Source: Macrophomina tecta (taxonomy: Eukaryota; Ascomycota; Dothideomycetes; Botryosphaeriales; Botryosphaeriaceae). From it: a stretch of 64,000 nucleotides of DNA. The number at the start of each line of letters is the position of its first letter. Within the stretch, counting starts at the first letter, position 1. The notes beneath the pieces were generated by a model, which was not told the DNA's origin, made no database searches, and was given only the letters and a program-made list of their open reading frames with translations. Shown piece by piece: positions 1-11,479 of the stretch. The position numbers and the translations under genes are program-made. The stretch covers positions 310,001-374,000 of the forward strand of contig JAKSGN010000006.1 of NCBI GenBank assembly GCA_024180945.1. Reading direction: 5' to 3'.

Positions 1-1548
1 CACTGGACCACCTACGTCCCTCCCAAGCAGCCTCCTATCAAGGCTAAGGATGTCTACGTCAAGGTCGTTCCGGATGTAAGTGGTTCTGCAGTCTGTATGA
101 CCAGGGTTAGTGCTGACAGCCAGTAGAAGTACCGCCCGAACGAGAAGGTGGATGATGAGGACGGCCATTACGTCGTCCACCCTGATGCTGATCTTACCGA
201 GAAGTGTGAGTATATACTCTCTTCACTGCTATGCAAGATGCTAATGTTTGTAGACCAAATTGTAAAGTTGTTGGGCCAAGGCACTTTCGGCAAGGTCGTT
301 GAAGCCTTCGACAAGAAGAAGGGCAACAAGGTGGCTATCAAAGTCATCCGATCGGTCCAGAAGTATCGCGACGCATCTCGCATTGAGCTGAGGGTCCTGT
401 CAACGCTCGCTTCCAATGATCCGCACAACAGAAACAAGTGCATTCACCTGCGCGACTGTTTTGACTTTCGCAATCACATTTGCATTGTCACCGACCTATA
501 CGGCCAGAGCGTGTTCGATTTCCTCAAGTCGAACCAATTTGTGCCCTTTCCAAGCACACACATTCAGACCTTTGCACACCAGCTTTTGACCAGTGTTGCC
601 TGTAAGTACTCTTTTAAAGCATGACTTTGGAATCGCACGCACTAACGCATGACAGTCCTTCATGATCTACACCTCATCCACACTGATCTCAAGCCGGAGA
701 ATATCCTGCTCGTCAACAATTCCTATCAGACTTTCACTTACAACCGAACAATACCTTCATCCTCCACCGCAACGGCTCGTTCGGCTCGCCACAGGAAGGT
801 ACTGCTGAATCCAGAGATCCGACTGATTGATTTCGGCTCAGCCACTTTCGACGATGAGTACCACTCTTCGGTTGTTTCGACCCGGCATTACCGCGCACCC
901 GAGATTATTCTTAATCTTGGATGGAGTTACCCTTGCGACATTTGGAGTATTGGCTGTATTTTGGTTGAGTTTTTCACTGGTGATGCTCTTTTCCAGACGC
1001 ACGACAATCTGGAGCATCTCGCTATGATGGAGGCTGTATGTGGTGGAAAGTTGGATAAACATTTGATCAGGCAGGTCCTGGCAAAGGATCGAGGACAATC
1101 ACGCAATCCAGCCGCGCAGTAAGTTGCCACCGCCTCATGCCGCCTGATATTCGATCACTAACGTTTGGCATAAGGTACTTCAAGGGCCAAAAATTGGATT
1201 ATCCCAACCAAGATACGCCCAAGGCCTCCCGAAAATATGTCAAGGCAATGAAGCGGCTGCAGGTAAGCCATGACGGTTCCCGCTTCGATTGCAACCTGGT
1301 CTGACGTGATATTCCAGGACACCATTCCGCCTCACAACGAATTCAATCTGCAGTTCCTCGATTTGCTCAAGAGGATCTTTGTATATGACCCGTCGAAGCG
1401 GATCTCGGCCAAGGAGGCTCTGAACCACCCTTGGTTTGACCAGAGAATTGAGGATGATGGCACGGAGGCGCTCAAGATCCGCAAGAAGCAGGAGAAAGTG
1501 AAGGTAGAGAGAGCCCGTCAGCAGGAGAGGGAGAATGGTTACCGGTGA
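1..1548 (+). CDS. lkh1: LAMMER (CLK-type) dual-specificity protein kinase, 5' end outside window
   Basis: Ser/Thr/Tyr kinase of the LAMMER family, which phosphorylates SR-type splicing factors and regulates growth and stress responses (family knowledge). Exons read as 1-75, 127-205, 254-601, 656-1118, 1175-1262 and 1318-1548. All five introns are GT-AG, and the phases sum to 427 codons plus stop. Visible in order: glycine loop [11 protein letters not shown], the VAIK lysine, the catalytic loop HTDLKPEN (Thr in place of Arg of HRD, a hallmark of this family), DFGSA, the activation segment STRHYRAPE, and the signature EHLAMMEA. The C-terminal lobe ends with a basic Lys/Glu-rich tail. The first exon continues to the left of the window, so the N-terminal regulatory region is missing. 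In the signature block the usual Arg after LAMME is Ala. Family assignment is very secure; the exact ortholog name is inferred. Confidence 0.93.
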
Positions 1549-2301
1549 CCTACTCCCGTGCATGGCCACACTGCACGACTTCCCGACTCAAAACTTTTCC
1601 TTGTGCAAGTTATATCAGATCTAGCCTGAGGCATTTGCCTCGGCAACATCACACTGACGAACTTTTCTTTATGAAAGGAGCATGGGCGGGCTTATAACCA
1701 TCTGGTCGGCTCTGGCGTTTCATGTGGATTCTGCTGATGGGTTCTTCTTTTCTTTGCATAATTTTGTTCGTTCAGACACAAAGGGAACTGGTTATATCCA
1801 CATACAACAGTACGCCGTCGAGAATATCGAGAGTGCGTCTAATCTCCGGCGTGCCTTGGGTTTAAGGGACCGGTTTCAAAGGGATCTTTAGATGAGGTGG
1901 GAAGCGAAGACGCTAGAGCGTCCATGGACAGGAATGGTGGGGGAGGTGATTCGAATCCGCGGAGAGCTTTTGTATCCATAGACATCATCTCCTGCACAAT
2001 CGAGTTTCGTGCGCCTCCAATGATTATGTTCATCGCAGCACCTGACACACGTTAGCGGAACAATGATTTACTGTCGGTCTGAGATCTGCGGAGGATTCCC
2101 TGCAACGCGAGGGGCGAATGGGGGGAGGAGTTCCTGGCTATGATTCGCGTGCCCGCAGCCCAGGGCGGTGAGCGGCCGTGGCGGCGACGGCGGGCGCCAG
2201 GCGCGTAAACACGCGAAAGCGTCTGGAGTGCAACACCAAAGCCCAGCACGCTTCTGCGCCAGACCACATCACGCCTGTGGCCAGGCAGCGCGAAACCAAA
2301 C
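1549..2301. other. intergenic, 3' flank of the kinase and promoter of MIS12
   Basis: About 750 bp between two genes on the same strand. No coding signal is convincing: the ORFs here lack recognisable residues and none continues into the MIS12 frame. The last 200 bp is GC-rich and abuts the MIS12 start. I see no RNA gene; a tRNA B-box-like string near 1950 lacks a T stem. Confidence 0.6.
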
Positions 2302-3653
2302 ATGGCGCAGGCAAGGCAAATCGAGACGTCTCTCCTCACGGAACACTTCCGCTACACTCCCCTTGTAAGGCACCAAATCATGACGCCTAACCTTGTAGAC
2401 TGTGTTGAAGAATTTCCAAGGCCAATGCTGATTCTCCCCTGTGCTTTTCTCTCCGCCTAGACCCTCATCGACCAGATAATCAATATGATCAACGAGCTGA
2501 TCAACCGCGCGGTTGATGCGGTCGAGGCCGGCCTGCTGGAGACGCCGCCCTCACGGCTGGGCTTCGCGGCGAAGGCGGCGGCGGAAGGTACCATCCCGGA
2601 CACGGACGGCGAGGGCAACGCGCTGTTCCCGGACGCGCGACGGGAGATCGAGGAGGGCGTGCACCAGCTGGAGACGCTGCTGGGGGCGACGGTGGACAAG
2701 AATTTCGACAAGTTGGAGATTTATCTGCTGCGGAACGTGCTCACGGTGCCCGAGGAGCTGGTGCCGTGGGTGAGGTTGCCGCATTATCATGTGTGTTGCG
2801 AGCTCTTTTTTTCCTCCCTCACTTTTGTCTCCCTGGTGGAGGTGGAGAGATGCAGGCATTGATTGCTGACGACTGCTGCTGCCGCCGCCCACAGGACCTA
2901 CAACTCCCGAATGCCATGGGCTCCTCTTCTTCGTCGTCATCGTCGAATAGCCCGCCATACCAACCCACCCCCGAGTCCGTCCAGGCCCTCCGCCGCAAGG
3001 TCCACGAGACGAACAAGCTGCACACCGCCCTCCGCGCCGAAAAGGCGCGCAATGACGCCCTGCTCGCCCAGCTGCGCGGCCTGCTGGCCGGCGGTGCCGC
3101 GAGCACGACCAAGGCGGAGCCCGCGTCCTCCTCGCCCCAGGCGACCCGGCACAGCGCTGGTTTGGCCGACGGTGCTGCTGCTGCTGCTTCTTCTTCTGCC
3201 GCCGCTGCGCCTGCCGCGCAGCCACCGCCGACGCTTGCGTTCCTGGAGTCGGCGCCGGCGGCGCGGAAGCTGGGGATTGCGCTGCCGAGCGATGGGGCGG
3301 GAGTGAACAAGAATGGCGGCAAGCAGCCGCTGAAGGAAAACACGGCGTTCGCGCTGCAGCAGCTGAAGGCGTTGAAGGAGGCTTTGGAGGCGTTGCGGCC
3401 GAAGATTGAGGGGTTGGCGCAGCCCGGGGGCGCGGCGCCGGAGTCAGAGTTCGCGCAGAAGAGGAGGGAGTATGTGGAGACGCAGACGAGGGCGCTGTTG
3501 GAGAGGAGGGGCGTGGATGTTAGGGGTGGGGAGGGCGGGATTGAGGGATTGGGGAGGAGGATTTTGCCGGAAGAGGTGAGAGGGATGGAGGCGGTGGCGG
3601 GGATGGTTGGAGGGAAAGGGGGTGGAGAGGAGGGAGAGAGGATGGAGGAGTAA
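2302..3653 (+). CDS. MIS12: Mis12/Mtw1 family kinetochore protein
   Basis: Subunit of the MIND/Mis12 complex that links inner centromere chromatin to the KNL1-NDC80 outer kinetochore. Exons 2302-2364, 2461-2790 and 2895-3653 give 383 residues. The start is chosen because the 21-codon first exon ends TEHFRYTPL, the conserved N-terminal block of the family, which joins in phase 0 to TLIDQIINMINELINRAVDA. The motifs LLRNVLTVPEELVPW and RLPHYH follow; the second intron uses a GTGTGT donor directly after this block and an ACAG acceptor, restoring frame at DLQLPNA. The C-terminal half is Ser/Ala-rich and then helical, with LKALKEALEALRPKIEGL as a likely coiled coil. The tail after about residue 340 is rich in Gly, Glu and Arg and is unlikely to be structured. 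The fit to Mis12 over the N-terminal half is strong. Confidence 0.9.
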
Positions 3654-5593
3654 AAGGCTGGATTGGGTCGAGAGTGAGTTTGGGAGGTGAAAACGGGTGG
3701 TTTTGGTAGGGGTTGGGTAGAGGAACCGCGAGGAGAAGGCGTTTGGGCGTTTACTGCGGAGGTTGTTATGGTTTTGAATGATACCCCTTGAGATTTTCAT
3801 GCTGTAGGAGGGCATGTTGATTATGTCTATGAGTTCTTCGTAGTAAAGGCAAGTACTCGACTCCCAAGCATTCCCAGAGGCTGATAGTGCAGCTCCTTAG
3901 CAACAAGGAGCCCGAGGGAAAAAAAAGAAAAAAAACGGCATCTAAATTAACATCTTTTGGGGAAATTATTTCGTGAACGTTTTGCTGGGTTGGACTACTG
4001 CAAATAGGAGTTACGCGGTGGCTCGCCGTGGCCAAGAAGCGCTGCTAGCCATAATGCCAGTCGCCACGCTGCGCTTGCGTAATACTTTACCCCTAGTCTT
4101 GCTGCAAGGAAAGGCAGGACCTTCACCTTCTTGGATATGGTTGGGGGTGCAAGTCAACACACATGTTAGGAAGGGATATTTGCCTCAGGGACAGCATTGA
4201 CTCCCATGCGTGGCCATTTTTGCCAGTAATGGTTGCTGATGTGTTTTCCGCGTTCCCATCCAGAAGAAGCGTTAGGCAAAAAAAAAAAAAAAAAAGAAAT
4301 GCCGCCCTTTGTTGCCTTAAAGCAGGAGTATACTTGGAGAAATTATGTGCTTCTCCGTGGCGAAGGCGATGTGGCACCCGCTATTGAAGACGTATATGGT
4401 GTGAGAAAAGAGTGATATCAAGGCGCTGCTTCACAGCAAACTGGGACTTGGATCGTGGTATGACTTGCATGCGAGGGCAGGGTTCCGCGGTTCAGGGATT
4501 CACATGGCTTGTCCGCTTTCTTTGCTCACACGAAACGTGGCCTCACACGCAGCGGAAGCAGACAGCTAAACATGGTTTGTTTTCTTTTTCTTTTTTAGTT
4601 GCTGCGAGTCATGCAGCAGATCCCAGCATGAAAGGGGAAAGACGTGTCCGTAGTCGAGGTCCAACACGTGGTCTGGAATGTCATGCTGGAGGCATGCGAG
4701 AGGGCGAGGACAGGACCCGTCGTGCGGCGCCTGCGCGGGCGGTAGCTGTGTTGGGCATAGGCACAGATGTGCTCGCCGCCGGGTGGGTCGCGGCCGTGGG
4801 GAAATGGGAAGCCAGGCGAGGCGTGCCGAGATGAGATGGTGCCATGTTTCCACGGCATTCTGCCGGGGGGTGCAAGAGGGGACGCGCGCGGGGGAGTCAC
4901 AGCCGGAGCGGTCGCCACGGTCGCACTGCGAAATGTGGCCGTGGACGGGCTGTTGAATGGCTGCAAATGTGATGGTTGCCGGATTGGGGAAGGGGAGATC
5001 ATCGAGCAAAACCAAGATTCCTTATGGCGGCGTATGTCATAGTGCATGCATGCGCTGAGCGGAGGGGGGCGTCCCTGCAGCCCGGGCACAGGCTTTGGGG
5101 CCCTTGGGCCTCTGCGCCTGGCGGGCAGTGTGTAGCGCTAAAAAAGATAACGCCTGGTTGACCAGACAGGCGCGGCCAGCACCGCTCCGCCAACACAACA
5201 CCAGGCCTCTTTATCGCTGCTTTATCTGCTGCCCGCTGCCTCGAAACCCAATCTGCCCTTGACTGCTGCCTGCAGCCCGCCAGCAATCCCGTCGCACGAC
5301 TCGCCAAGGCCTGCGCGCTCCACACACCGCCTGCTCTTTCACGTGCGGCAAGCCAGGCACCTGGAGCGCAGCCCAGGCGCGCCGTCCTTCTCTTCAGCAA
5401 AAACTGCTGCGCCAACACTGGTTTTCCTCTTCCCGTCTCTTCGCCTTCTCCCGCCGGCTTCCCGCCTCTGCAGCCCTTGTCGCTTCCCGCGCGCGCTCTG
5501 CCGGCCTCTCGGAACAGCCAGGATCATCGCCCGCGACAAGCACGCCTTTTGCCGCGTTCGTTGCCCGATCTACCGTGCTAAAAGCCAGAGGCC
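3654..5593. other. long intergenic region upstream of choline kinase, with an A18 tract
   Basis: Nearly 2 kb without a supported gene. It contains an uninterrupted A18 run at 4278-4295, a GC-rich block around 4640-5000 with spurious ORFs on both strands, and a pyrimidine-rich stretch (5380-5590) that is probably the leader of the downstream gene. None of the ORFs shows domain motifs. Confidence 0.6.
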
Positions 5594-8500
5594 ATGCCGT
5601 CCCAACCCGCGAAGCAAGCCAATGATAGCGAGCTGAAGCCTCCAGATGCCAGCACCGGCAACGGAGGCCTCAGTCCTAGGGTCACTCCACGGAGCCCTGC
5701 TTCGAAAGGTAAGTCTTGTTGCGGATTTCCTGTCTTTGTTGTTTTTCTTCGCACAGTAGTACTCTGTATTTAATTTTTGCCATTGCTCCCTGGAGTTGTG
5801 AGGTTGTCTGTGTGTGGGCTTTTGCTACACCTTTTTCGCTGCTGATAGCCGAATCCTGGGCGCTTTCGCCCGAGCAATTGCTTGGATTCATTTCCCTTGA
5901 GAGCCATCCCAGAGCATCGGGCGGCGCCTTCTCTCTGAGCATGTCCCTGATCAGCATATCACGCAATGACGTGAAGCTGGACCCCCACCGGGGCGGCCAC
6001 GCGACATCATTGAGGAAGGAGCGCTTATCTTTTTATCTTGGGAGCACGCGTCTCCCAAGTACAAGACACGACGCGTGCCTGCTGCTGCATCTCTGCTTGC
6101 TGCCAGGCCATTCTTTATAACTCTGTGTCTTTCACTTCCCGCATGCCCGCTATTCTGCCCTTACCGCGGTGATGGCCTTCTTACGCAAGATACGAGAGAG
6201 GATCTTCCACGTTGACAATTCCTTAGTGGTCACCATTGCCGAACCTGAGGCCGTCTCGCCGCTCATCGAGGGCCAATCGAAAGACATGGATGATGACGAG
6301 GTCTTCCAGCTCGAACGCACTCCCTCAAAACAACAGCACCGAGTCAAGATCGGCAAACGGTTGTCTGGACGGCCCTTGGTGGACCGCAATGCCTCTTCCA
6401 ACCCCAGCTTAGCCGAGAGCGCCTTGTCCAGCATTCTTGCTGAGGACAATGCTCACCACTCGCACCGCTCGCATGGCCATCACGCCCATGACATGGTGGC
6501 TCAGGTCAGTGCGTGGCTCAAACAAGAGAAGGCAAGAAGAGCTGCCCGCAAGGCTGCTAAGCGCGCACCTCCGCCCGAGTCCTCGGATTCCGGTGTCCAG
6601 ACAAAGGCCTCAAGTAAAACATCTGACACGCAAGTCATCGATCCGGCAGACGGAGAGAAAAGACGACCATCTGACGCTTCTGACGGCTCAGTCGCTCTGG
6701 ACACGCTTGAACAGATCATTGAAAGGAGCCTCTCGACCATCAGCCAAGAGAGCCGCAAGATGCCTCACCGTATCGGCCGCAGGCTGCGCCGTCAGTCCAC
6801 TGCTGGCTCTTCCGATACTGAGTACCAGGATGGCGACGTCCTCGTCCCCAGCTGCGATGCCGTACTTGACAATACCCGTACGCTCGCCTATACCGGAGGT
6901 GGTGTTGACGACGACTGCAACGATGATCTCACCCCTGGAACCCGGAAGGCCAAGGAGAAGCAGGCATGGGCAACCTTCAAATATGAGATCGTGAGGCTGG
7001 CGCATACTCTGCGCTTGAAAGGCTGGCGCAGAGTCCCCATGGACTGCAGCAGTGACATTGAGGTCGAGAGGTTGAGCGGAGCCCTCACTAATGCCGTCTA
7101 TGTCGTTTCACCGCCGAAAGATCTTCCTCCCAAGGAAGGCGAAGGAGGCATGATCCGACCTCGCAATCCTCCACCGTAAGTTCTACACTGCTCTTTGGTT
7201 GAGTTTCATGCTAAAGAATGCCAGGAAACTTCTCCTTCGTGTGTATGGCCCTCAGGTTGAACATCTGATTGACCGTGAATCTGAGCTCCAGATTCTGCGG
7301 CGTCTGGCCCGTAAGAAGATTGGCCCTCGTCTGCTCGGTACTTTCTCGAATGGCCGCTTTGAGGAGTTCTTCCACGCCCGCACTCTCACTCCCAAGGATC
7401 TGCGCAATGCTGAAACTTCGGTCCAAATCGCCAAGCGCATGCGTGAACTGCATGAAGGTATTGACCTTCTCCCCCAGGAACGCGAAGATGGACCATTCAT
7501 CTGGCGCAACTGGGACAAGTGGGTTGAGCGGTGTGGATACATCACGAAGTGGCTTGATGAGCAGGTCCTGGAAGCGCAAGATAACCCTGAAAAGCTGGCA
7601 CATCTTCCGGCACTGATGGACCGCGGGTTTGTGTGCGGTGTGCCGTGGGAGACGTTCAGACAAACGGTAGATAAGTACCGACAGTGGTTGAACGAGCAGT
7701 ATGGTGGCGCGAAGCAACTCAACCAGCGACTGGTCTTTGCGCACAACGATGTAAGTGCCAAGGCCGCTATTGGTGAAGACTTACTTACTGTTACTTTCGA
7801 TAGACGCAATACGGCAACATCCTCCGTCTTGTGCCGCCAGGAGATTCGCCATTGCTTCTTCCTGCCAACGAGCACAAGCAGCTCGTAGTCATCGACTTCG
7901 AGTATGCGAACGCCAATACTCCCGGCTTGGAGTTTGCCAACCATTTCGTAAGCTGATACGTTAGATAATCTGACTGGCATCACACTCACACTCTGCAGAC
8001 CGAATGGTGCTACAATTACCACGACGAAAAAGCCCCCCACGCCGTCAACACCGCCGCCTACCCTACCCCGACAGAACAGCAACGCTTCATCCGCTCCTAC
8101 GTCAGCCACCGCCCCTTCCAACCCTACCAGAACAACAACCCATCCGCCACCCCTAACAGCGCCCGCCCCACGACCCTGGCCCACAGCTCCTCCATCTCAA
8201 CCTTCATGCTCGACTCGCGCGCCCCGCCCCAGCAGCTCTGCGAGCAGGAGGAGCGCGAGGAGGCCGAGGTCGAGAAGGAGGTGCAGCGCCTCATGGAAGA
8301 GACGCGGCTCTGGCGCCTCGGCAACTCAGCGCAGTGGGTCGCATGGGGCATCGTGCAGGCCAAAGTGCCGGGGCTGCCGGACTTCGACGCGAAGAAGAAG
8401 GTTGAGCTGGGCGGCAATGGCAATGGCACGGCTGCAGGAGCCGAGGGAGATGAGGAACAGTGCTACATGAATCCTGACGTCGGCACTGATCCCCTGAGCC

Positions 8501-8730
8501 CGGAGGCGCAGGCCATGGCGGAGGATCTGGCAGATAAGCGACCCGAGGATAACGGCGATGCGGGGAGCGCATCGGCGGAAGGCGGTGAAGAAGAGGAGGA
8601 ATTTGATTATTTGGGGTATGCGAATGATCGCGCTATGTTCTTTTGGGGGGATGCGGTGAGGTTGGGGATTATCAGGGAGGAGGAATTACCGGAGGGGGTG
8701 AGGAAACGGCTTAAGATCGTAGATTATTAG
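5594..8730 (+). CDS. CKI1: choline/ethanolamine kinase
   Basis: Cytosolic ATP-dependent kinase for the first step of the Kennedy pathway (choline to phosphocholine). Exons 5594-5708, 6227-7175, 7225-7750, 7804-7947 and 7999-8730 sum to 821 residues. The first intron is long (518 nt). I placed its acceptor at 6226 because it is the site that keeps phase 1 and gives SPASK-VVTIAEPEAVSPL; an acceptor at 6193 would also keep phase. The N-terminal third is Ser/Arg-rich and disordered. The choline-kinase N-terminal domain includes IEVERLSGALTNAVYVVSPP. Brenner's motif is split by intron 3 as VFAHND then TQYGNILR, followed by the choline-kinase motif VIDFEYANANTPGLEFANHF. The C-terminal tail is Glu-rich, and the protein is longer than yeast Cki1. 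Enzyme class is secure; choline versus ethanolamine preference cannot be read here. Confidence 0.92.
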
Positions 8731-9330
8731 GAGGGGAAGGGAAGGGAAGTGGAGGTTGGCAGTTTATGCTGTACTGGGGAAAGAAGATCAATTGTCTGGA
8801 ATGACAACGAATGAGTGGAAGGTGGTTGGTTGTCTTTTGCTCGAGATGCTCAGGTGTTGCCTTGGAGGTGGAGCGGAACATATCGCTGACCAGAGGGCGT
8901 GCACAATGGAGGGTCATGTACTCTTAAACGAGCTATGAGCTATGTGGAACGGAAATATACGTTAGTTGCACTGACGCACGCTGCTTTGTCTCATTGATTC
9001 TTGGTAATGCAGGAGTTTACTTCCTAGCACTGGAAGGATAAAGGACCGAAGGACTGACGAGATGTACGTACATGCAAAAACTTTCTACAGCAATGATTTT
9101 GAACCGATGATGTAGCTGTGCTTTTCAAAAGCTATAGCGCTACATTGTGGATATATAACGCCTATGTATCCATACCCGCCCCCATAATGGATAGTCCGAA
9201 AAAAGATATGTCAACTCATATCGACTGCATGTAATGTTTCCACGCACGCTCAAAGAGAGCAATCACAAGGCCCCTCACCCCAATATCCAGCGAGGACCGC
9301 GCCACCCACGTCGCTCATCCTCCGCCTCGC
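8731..9330. other. intergenic between convergent genes
   Basis: 600 bp between the 3' end of choline kinase and the 3' end of the minus-strand PTH11-like gene. It is AT-richer than the flanks around 8940-9240, as expected for paired 3' untranslated regions. No ORF of note. Confidence 0.6.
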
Positions 9331-11479
9331 CTACCCACGTCCTCCGGTGGGCCCCATCCCCATATCCAAAATCCGGCCCTCCGCATCGATCGTAAAGCGC
9401 CTGCTGCCGCCCAGCTCCAGATCGACGTCTTCGTACCGCTGCTCCTGCCGCAGCCCTCGCTCCCACCCCCACTCTACTGCTGCTGCTACTGCTGATGATG
9501 ACGGCGGCGGAGGAAAGGCGTACACGCCCTCTCGCCGCTGCCGCCGCCGCTGCCGCTGCTGCTGCCATCTCCGTTCGTGCGACTCAGGCCACTCCCAGCG
9601 TCCACCCGTTGTCGCGGGTGGCACGGTGGGGGAGTCTTCGTATTTACTACCGTCGTCGTTGCAGTCATCATCATCATCATCGCCGTCGTCGTCGTCGTCG
9701 TTCCCGTCCTCCAGCGCTGCTGCCGCCGTCGTTGTTGTGGGCCATTCCCAGAGGTTGTTGGTGTTTGTGTTGTTATTGTTGTTGTTGTTGTTGTTGTGGC
9801 TGCCCCTATCGCGCTCGGCGATGACGGAGAGGGGGCGGATGGCGTCTAGCGGGGTTGTGCGCAGCTGGGGTGGGGGTTGGGGGAGCGGTGGAGGGGGAAG
9901 GGAGGGGCTGCGCGGGTGTGGCTGCTCTACTAGTTGTTGTTGATGGTGGTGGTACGCCGTGTCGGCGCTCGTCTCGCGGGACAGGGTGCTCAGCTCGAGG
10001 TCCTCGCTCGGGGCAGCTGTGCGAGTGGCGCAGATCAGGTCGAGCGAGGAGGAGGAGGCGGGCTGCCGTTCGATGGAGTGGTCGCGCTCGTCGAGCTTCT
10101 CCCAGCAGCCGGACGCCGGCCAGGCTGTGAGCGGCCTGCCTGTGGTGTTGTTGCTGCTGTTGTTGTCGCTGGCTTGTCCGCTCGATGACGACTTGCTCGG
10201 CAGGCTCTTGGATGCGAAGGAGCGCTGGCTATTGGTGTTGGGCTTGCCCGCACCGCCGCGGTTTCCTCTTCCGCCGCTGCTACTGCTGCCGCCGGCACCT
10301 GCACCGGAAGAGCTCTCGGCGCCACCGTCTGGGTTCGCTTTGTTGCGGCGGTTGCGGCGGCCGGACGAGTTGAGCGAGCCCGATGCGAGGCTGCGGACTG
10401 TGGCGAACCAGCGCTTAAAGAGCGGGCGGAGGGTGGCGAGGGAGCCGGCCGTGATGCCGGCTCCGCATTCGATGCCCGACCAGATGGCTATAGTCGCCGC
10501 GTTCCCTGGGTTTTGTCAGGCGTCCGCTTTGGGGTGCAACAGGAAGTGTGGAAAAGTTGCGAGTGTAGATGCGGCTTACAGAAGAAATCGGTGGGGCTGA
10601 CGAGGCCCTCGATGTATTTGAGGCGGACGGTGGAACAGACGCAGCCGCTGGTGGTGTTCAGCCAATATTCCGAATCATGAGCGGAGGGGTCGCCATCCGA
10701 TTTTATAGTGTGCTGGTACGTCGAAGTGAAGGACTTACGCTGTGCCCAATGAAAGGATGAACAGAACCGAAAGCTTAGACCGAAGATCCATGTTCGCCTG
10801 CACAACGATTTGGACAGGAATGAGGGCGTACGTCCAGTCTGCTGCAGCGCCAAGAGCTGCTGAGAGATAGGCAAGCGCAGTCTGGACATGCCTAGGAGCG
10901 CATTGGTCGTAGACGTAACGTATGAGGTAGTCCTTAGGGTTTCCGCAAAGAAAGATGAGGAAGAAGAAGAAGAAAATGCTCGTGAGTGCTATGAGGACCA
11001 TCACGACGTAGACCATGGCTCTTTGCCAGGGCTTGATGACTATGCGCAGAAAAAAGATACCCAGCGACAACTTCACTGTCATGGCTGTGATGACATAGAA
11101 GATTTCTGAGACGAGAATCCACTGGGAGAGGTCAGATGCGCTGAGTCGGATTTGGCGGCGGATCTTACATCCATTGCGGTCCCAATAACGTCGACTTTGG
11201 TCCCGCCTCCATATTCGTACGCAATGATAATGATTGATATAGCCCATACATTGAAGAATATCTGAAGGCTCTGTTAGTGAGCTGATGTTGCAGGTGATTT
11301 CTCTTCCCTACTAAAGCAACCACCATAAGCGCGTCATCCCACCCAAAACTCTTTATGATATAGATGCGGACGTAACATCGCGCGCCGACAGAAAGATATG
11401 TGAGAATCAAGAAGACTATGCAGACAGCAAGCTCCGCAGGAGCCTTGGACTCGGTCTCTGAGAAAGGATGATAGGCCAT
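9331..11479 (-). CDS. PTH11-like seven-helix receptor (fungal rhodopsin-domain family) with long low-complexity tail
   Basis: Integral membrane protein of the Pezizomycotina-specific PTH11-like GPCR superfamily, proposed to sense surface or small-molecule cues. Exons on the minus strand: 11479-11312, 11270-11169, 11121-10739, 10647-10580 and 10505-9331, giving 631 residues. Intron 1 is only 41 nt. Seven hydrophobic segments are visible: ELAVCIVFLILTYLSVGARC, FFNVWAISIIIIAYEYGG, SEIFYVITAMTVKLSLGIFF, VVMVLIALTSIFFFFFLIFL, LAYLSAALGAAADWTYALIP, LSVLFILSLGTAG and IAIWSGIECGAGITAGSLAT. Family landmarks are GWDDALMV after helix 1, DFFWNAATIAIWS before helix 7 and LATLRPLF at its end. No CFEM domain precedes helix 1. 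The remaining 380 residues are a cytosolic tail of Ser, Asn, Asp, Pro and Gln runs. Ligand unknown. Confidence 0.88.

Noticed and set aside
1940..1965. B-box-like GATTCGAATCC suggesting a tRNA.
   Set aside because: Flanking bases do not form a T stem, and there is no D or anticodon arm.
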